From positions 32,738,653 to 32,802,652 of the forward strand of contig NC_079206.1 in assembly GCF_026745355.1 (NCBI RefSeq): 64,000 bases of DNA, written 5' to 3'. This DNA comes from Beta vulgaris subsp. vulgaris. Taxonomy: Eukaryota; Streptophyta; Magnoliopsida; Caryophyllales; Amaranthaceae. Below are positions 59,659 to 64,000 of the stretch, one piece after another (the stretch's first letter is position 1; every line of letters starts with the position of its first letter). The translations under genes and the position numbers were made by a program. Below the pieces are notes generated by a model, which was not told the DNA's origin, did not search any database, and worked only from the letters and a program-made list of their open reading frames with translations.

Positions 59659-60433
59659 ATTTTTTTTTTTTTGCGACGAGAGCAAACAGACAACAAGATT
59701 AACTAAGTAAGTTATCGAGTCTAGCTGCAGTAGCCAGATCATGGGCTGGAGCAACCTCTATCCGGCTCACCTTACGAGTAACGCAATAGTTAAACTTACT
59801 ACATAGAACTGTAATGTCGTGAACTAGAGTAGAGATTTCAAAAGGTTGTTGTTGACTTTCAATTGCAGGGACAAGCTCTGTACAATCGGAATGAACGTGG
59901 ATACTTTTGATACCCTTATTGAATGCTTCACTCTGTCCTTGATACATCGCATAGGCTTCTGCTTGAAGAGGCGTGAGGGCCATAATCTTAGCATTACCTG
60001 CAAATGCTTGAATATCATTTATGAAGGCTGACCATCCAATTCCAGCTCGTGGCAGCTGATGCTGATACCTTTTCCAAGCCCCTTCTACTAGAATTTTGCA
60101 AATTTCTCGTTGACAGGAGTTGCTTGTTACTAATACTTCAATCCTGTTGTTAGTGCCTGAGTGGGATGGATTTATATGTGACTCTCTGAGTTTGGTGCCT
60201 TCTGTATAATCTTTAAGGAGTACATCTTTGCATGATAGAATTGAAACAGGGTTTTCATTCGAGTTCCTAAAGACGGCGTTATTCCTATGTAACCATATCG
60301 CCAGAGGGTGGCTATGAAATCTTTTGTTCTTTCTGATTTCACACCATCTTCTTTCCAAAAATAGCTTCAGGAAGTTTTGAATCCTATAGGTGCTGAGGGA
60401 GTAGAGCAAACCTGTATGCCCAAAGAGGAGCAA
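59659..60433 (-). pseudogene. 3' end of a plant LINE with RNase H domain and poly(A) tail
   Basis: 244 codons on the minus strand (59699-60433). The C-terminal half is an RNase H of the RVT_3 type: AGIGWSAFIND, LTPLQAEAYAMYQGQSEAF, IHVHSDCTELVPAIES and a final AHDLATAARL. Upstream is the zinc-region-like end of LINE ORF2 (AIWLHRNNAVFRNSNENP). A poly-T on the plus strand (59659-59672) is the poly(A) tail, 26 bp past the stop codon. The RT is absent, so the copy is 5'-truncated, as usual for LINEs. Confidence 0.82.
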
Positions 60434-60792
60434 GGTGAAAAAAAAAATTATGATGAGTGGCTAGGTGAAAACCCGGAAGGGCGCCTAGGCAAAAGGAGAG
60501 GACTCTAGTGTCATTTATTTTTCGAAGTGGTGGCGAATCGGCATTTGGGTAGGTCACTCATTGTTGAAATATGGAGTTTGTGGTTTAGATGGTGGTAGGT
60601 TAGAAAGCCTCTTGTTTTTCAGCCCAAACTTTAGCTAGTTGCGATTCATCATTCATTCGCTTTTGATTGGAGTAGTGGTGTTAGGTTTGGATTTTCTGTG
60701 AATTTCTCCATGCTTTTCTTGATAGACCTTGGAGATCGATAGGAGTTAGGATTTTACTCGAGGACGAGTAAAGGTCTAAGCATGGGGGAATT
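60434..60792 (+). mobile_element. 3' end of an Athila-like internal region
   Basis: Ends with CTCGAGGACGAGTAAAGG, then CTAAGCATGGGGGAATT directly before an LTR. This GACGAG...GGGGGAATT arrangement is typical of the last bases, including the PPT, of Athila/Tat internal regions. The rest is non-coding and cut off by the LINE on the left. Confidence 0.7.
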
Positions 60793-62074
60793 TGATATGC
60801 CATGTTTATATGGCATTCCTGACACTTTTTCACTACTTACTAATGGGATTTACACAAGTTTTGTAATGATATTGATCTTTTTCTGTACTATGTTGTAATT
60901 TGCTCTTTTGAATCATTTGAGCTCATTTGTGTTGGAGAAAGTTCAAGTTGGAAAGTTAGCATGTCGAAGAAACTCTTTGAAGAGTTATCATAGTGAAGCA
61001 AGGAAGTGAAATGCGTGCTTCATGAGTATTTTTGGTATGACTAAGTCCTTTAAGCATGGGAGATGAGAAGCTACGGGCAACCTCCGCGGTCGCGGGAGAA
61101 TTCAATGCGGCCGCGTCGAATTTTGGCAGAAAACTACCGTCAGCATCTCCGCGACCTCACCGCGGTCGCGGTGCTTTCCCCCCACGGTCGCAGAGCCCTG
61201 TAACGAGGATTTCGACTTTTCGTCTTCCCCTGTTTTGCTGATTAAAAGAACATTTCGTCTTTTGTGTTTAGGATCGTTTTTCATCTGTTTTAGAGAGGAT
61301 TTCGAAATAAAAATTGTAATCCTTTATATTATGGAGAGCTAATCTTCCATCTTGGTGTATCAATCGAATCAACCATTTTAATCAACTTGTGAGTTCAATT
61401 CTTCCTTTAAATTGCTTGATGTTGATGATTCTTCATGTTCTTCATGTTTGATTGTTTTTGTGCTTAAGTTAACTTGATCAATTAACTTTTTGCTTATTAC
61501 AATCTCTACTATCTAGATAATTGTCTGCTTTGAGATTATCTAGGGTTTGTAGTTTATGCCCAATTATCGCACGCTCGTGGATGATTGAGTACAAGAAGAA
61601 TCATTATATAATTTCGCATTTGACCGCTTGTGTGAATGCTAGATTATCCTATTGAAATCTCCCTAGTTGTTATCTAATAGCTTAATTAAACCTAGAACGC
61701 TCGGGCTAGGTTGTTACGCCATTAAGGGTCAGATTAGAGCGCTCGCTTAGTCTTACCACTATGTTAGGGGAGATTGAATCTTATGATTCACAATAGGGTG
61801 TTCAAGTAACTTAGGTGTTGAATTGTTCAATGATCAAGGGTTGAATTGGTTGTGAAGATTGATTGCCAAGTTCTCGTTTATTATTTGATTTCCTTGTTTA
61901 TGCTTTATTTGTTAAAATTTCATTCCTCAAAACCCCCCATTGTTACTTAGCACATTCTTTAGTCAAACCAAACCTACCTTCTCCGTGGATTCGAACCTTA
62001 CTTCCTTATACTACGTTTGTGTAGGGTAGTATTGATTTATTTGCGCGTTAGCCGATACGACTTAGGCTTCGCCA
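60793..62074 (+). repeat. Athila-like LTR
   Basis: About 1.28 kb from TGATATGCC to CGCCA, between a PPT on the left and a tRNA-Asp-type primer site on the right. GC-rich CGCGGTCGCGG motifs at 61085-61195 stand out from the AT-rich surroundings. The 3' border is set by the primer site; a precise end needs a second LTR. Confidence 0.7.
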
Positions 62075-62078
62075 AATT

Positions 62079-62096
62079 TGGCGCCGTTGCCGGGGA
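62079..62096 (+). other. Primer binding site, tRNA-Asp type
   Basis: TGGCGCCGTTGCCGGGGA, the primer site characteristic of plant Athila/Tat gypsy elements. Confidence 0.9.
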
Positions 62097-62161
62097 GGGC
62101 AGCGTGTTTGGGTGGTTTATTTGTGTGTTTGTTTCTGATTATTGGTGTGTGAACCCGTCTT

Positions 62162-63751
62162 ATGGTTCACACCCGTGCTTCTCATATTGGATCTTTGTTG
62201 CTTGATTCAGAGATCGAAAGAACACTTTATAGGTTGAGGAAGGAGATTCAGGGTCATTTCCGTGAGTTACCTTTCTACATTGAAGTTGAGGAAGAAGAGA
62301 TGCCGCCTAGAGCTGATCCGACATTGAGGGAGCTTTCTGCACCTAATCTGGACCAGGCACCATTGGCCATTCAATATCCAGAGTTTGGGGAGAATGTTAC
62401 TTTTTGAGCGTGAAGTCGGGTCTTGTTCATTTACTGCCAAGCTTCCATGGTTTAAATGGGGAAGATCCAATCAAACATCTTGTGGAATTCCATGTTGTTT
62501 GTACGAGTATGCAGCCAAGGGGTGTTACGGAGGATCAAATCAAACTTAGGGCCTTTCCTTTTTCATTGAAGGATAAGGCTAATGATTGGTTTATCATCTA
62601 AGCCCCAACAATATCAACACATGGAGGGGGATGAAGCAAGCTTTCTTGGAGAAGTTCTTTCCTTCAAGCAAGTTGAATGAGCTTAAGAGGGCCATTAGCA
62701 ACATTGAGCAAGGTTATGATGAGATTCTTTATGATTACTTAGAGAGGTTTAAGAGGCTCGTTGCTTGTTGTCCCTACCATGGTTTTGCCGAGAAGGATCT
62801 TGTGTTATACTTAGTTGGTGGGCTCCTTCCGGATGAGAGAAGGATGGTGAATGCTGCTTGTGGGGTAACATTGATAACAAGACCCCACAACAAGCCATGG
62901 AGCTCATAAGTGAGTTTGTTGAGAGTTCCCGCACTTATTCTAAAAGAAATACCACTCGGGGAGTGAAAGCGGCAAGTTCTACATCATCTTTGGAGTCGGA
63001 GGTATCCGACCTTAAGGGAATGTTCCGGCAATTTTTGGTGGGTGGTAATCAACAACAAGTGAAGGCTTGTGGTATTTGTTCCAACACCGGCCATCCGACC
63101 GATTCTTGTCCAACTTTGCAAGAGGAAACCCGAGAGGTGAATGTCGTGGGATATCAAGGGCAAAGGAAGTATGATCCTTTCTCAAACTCTTACAATCCCG
63201 GATGGAGAGATCATCCGGCCTTTAGTTACAAGCAAGGGAATCTAACCACCCAAGGAAATCCGAATTTTCAACAAGGTAATCACCCTCCTCCTCACATGCC
63301 ACCATATCAAGCTCAAGGGAAATCCTCTAGCTCCAACTCAATGTCTACCGAGGATATGATCAAGGCATTGGCTCAAAATGTGACTACTATGCAGTCCCAC
63401 ATGGTGCAATTTCAACAGGAGACAAGGTCTAGCATTCACAATTTGGAAACACAGGTGGGCCAAATGTCTAGTATTGTGAATAAACGTGAGGCACAAAGTT
63501 CGGGGAAGCTACCATCTCAAACCGAGGTGAATCCCAAGAGGAATGTGAGTGCCATGACTTTGAGGAGTAGCAAAGAGTTGATTAATCAAGAGCCCGGCAA
63601 GAGCAAAGTTGTGGAGGAGATTGTAACCAAGGAAGAGAGGTGGAGGTTTAGTCCATCAAAAGAAGCTGAAAAATTGGTGAGTCCTAGCTCTCACCAAGAG
63701 GTAAAATCTTTTCCGGATTTCAAACTGGTACCCCCATTCCCGAAGCATTAA
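62162..63751 (+). pseudogene. gag of an Athila-like gypsy element, three frameshifts
   Basis: Capsid-like gag. 62162-62407 holds the N-terminal part (LRELSAPNLDQAPLAIQYPE). 62404-62601 continues VKSGLVHLLPSFHGLNGEDP and HLVEFHVVC, 62586-62909 the capsid core (FLEKFFPSSKLNELKRAISN), and 62858-63751 the C-terminal part with a knuckle CGICSNTGHPTDSC (C-x2-C-x4-H-x4-C, residues about 70-83 of that piece). Each join is a frame change, so no full gag is made. ATG 62162 is taken as start because it follows the primer site closely and MVHTRA-like starts are common in this lineage. Confidence 0.83.
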
Positions 63752-64000
63752 AGGACAATCGTAAGCTTGAATCTTCTAAGGATATTTATGAAACTTTAGT
63801 CAATGTGTCGTAAATATTCCTTTGTTAAAATTGATAAAAGATGTGCCTTTGTATGCTAAGTGGTTGAAGGAAATTTGTTCCATCAAAAAGAAGAAAAATT
63901 TAAAAGGGAAGAAAAAGGTGAAGGTTAGTGAACATGTTTCCGCCGTTTTTCAAAAGAGAATGCCTAAAAAATGCAATGATCCGGGCATGTTCACTATACC
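63752..64000 (+). pseudogene. gag-protease linker of the Athila-like element, runs off the window
   Basis: Translation on the plus strand gives traces such as PLLKLIKDVPLYAKWLKE, a Lys-rich stretch and KCNDPGMFTIP, the segment just before the aspartic protease in Athila-like pol. A frameshift near 63810 separates it from gag. The rest of pol is outside the window. Confidence 0.72.

Overview
This is a stretch of plant nuclear DNA, most likely pericentromeric or other repeat-rich heterochromatin of a eudicot. The evidence is the set of mobile elements: plant Ty3/gypsy lineages (CRM-like, Tekay-like, Athila-like), plant Ty1/copia lineages (Tork/Tnt1-like and SIRE/Maximus-like), L1-type LINE pieces, a CACTA (En/Spm) transposon and Stowaway- and Harbinger-type MITEs. 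The gene fragments captured by the CACTA element are also plant genes. I found no intact host gene, tRNA, rRNA or CRISPR array. Species cannot be named from the sequence alone.

Layout. 1-10046: two CRM-like gypsy elements in direct tandem, sharing the LTR at 4171-4851; copy 1 runs off the left edge and copy 2 ends with an LTR at 9359-10046. 10047-27626: an old LTR-like stretch, interrupted by a Harbinger-like MITE (10862-12222, itself carrying a Stowaway at 11312-11625) and by a CACTA element (13290-27321). The CACTA carries fragments of at least three host genes: proteasome subunit RPN12, a REVEILLE-type MYB factor and a class IIA HAD hydrolase. Its left end plus a 2.5-kb Tekay-like LTR occur twice (13206-16927 and 19573-23290), separated by a SIRE-type LTR. 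27628-28395: endonuclease part of a LINE.

28396-58207 is a deep nest. The oldest layer is a minus-strand Tekay-like element: its gag is split between 41715-42489 and 28396-28586, and its upstream LTR spans 43188-58207. The gag is interrupted by X, a non-coding element with two 2.3-kb LTRs (28587-41714). The 3' LTR of X is interrupted by W, a solo LTR (32178-40342), and W by a rather young Tork/Tnt1-like copia (34041-39514). The Tekay LTR is interrupted by a SIRE-type copia (45534-56667, minus strand). That copia has a badly decayed gag-pol but an intact 634-codon third ORF, and its 3' LTR contains a MITE built from CAGTT repeats.

58208-59640 has no recognisable gene. 59659-60433 is the 3' end of a LINE with an RNase H domain (minus strand). 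60434-64000 is Athila-like gypsy sequence: an internal 3' end, an LTR, a tRNA-Asp-type primer site and a frameshifted gag that runs off the right edge.

The genes do not form a host pathway; they are replication modules of selfish elements at different stages of decay. Caution: the two CRM copies differ mainly by isolated single-base indels, clustered in places, which looks partly like uncorrected sequence or assembly error. Some broken frames may therefore not be real.
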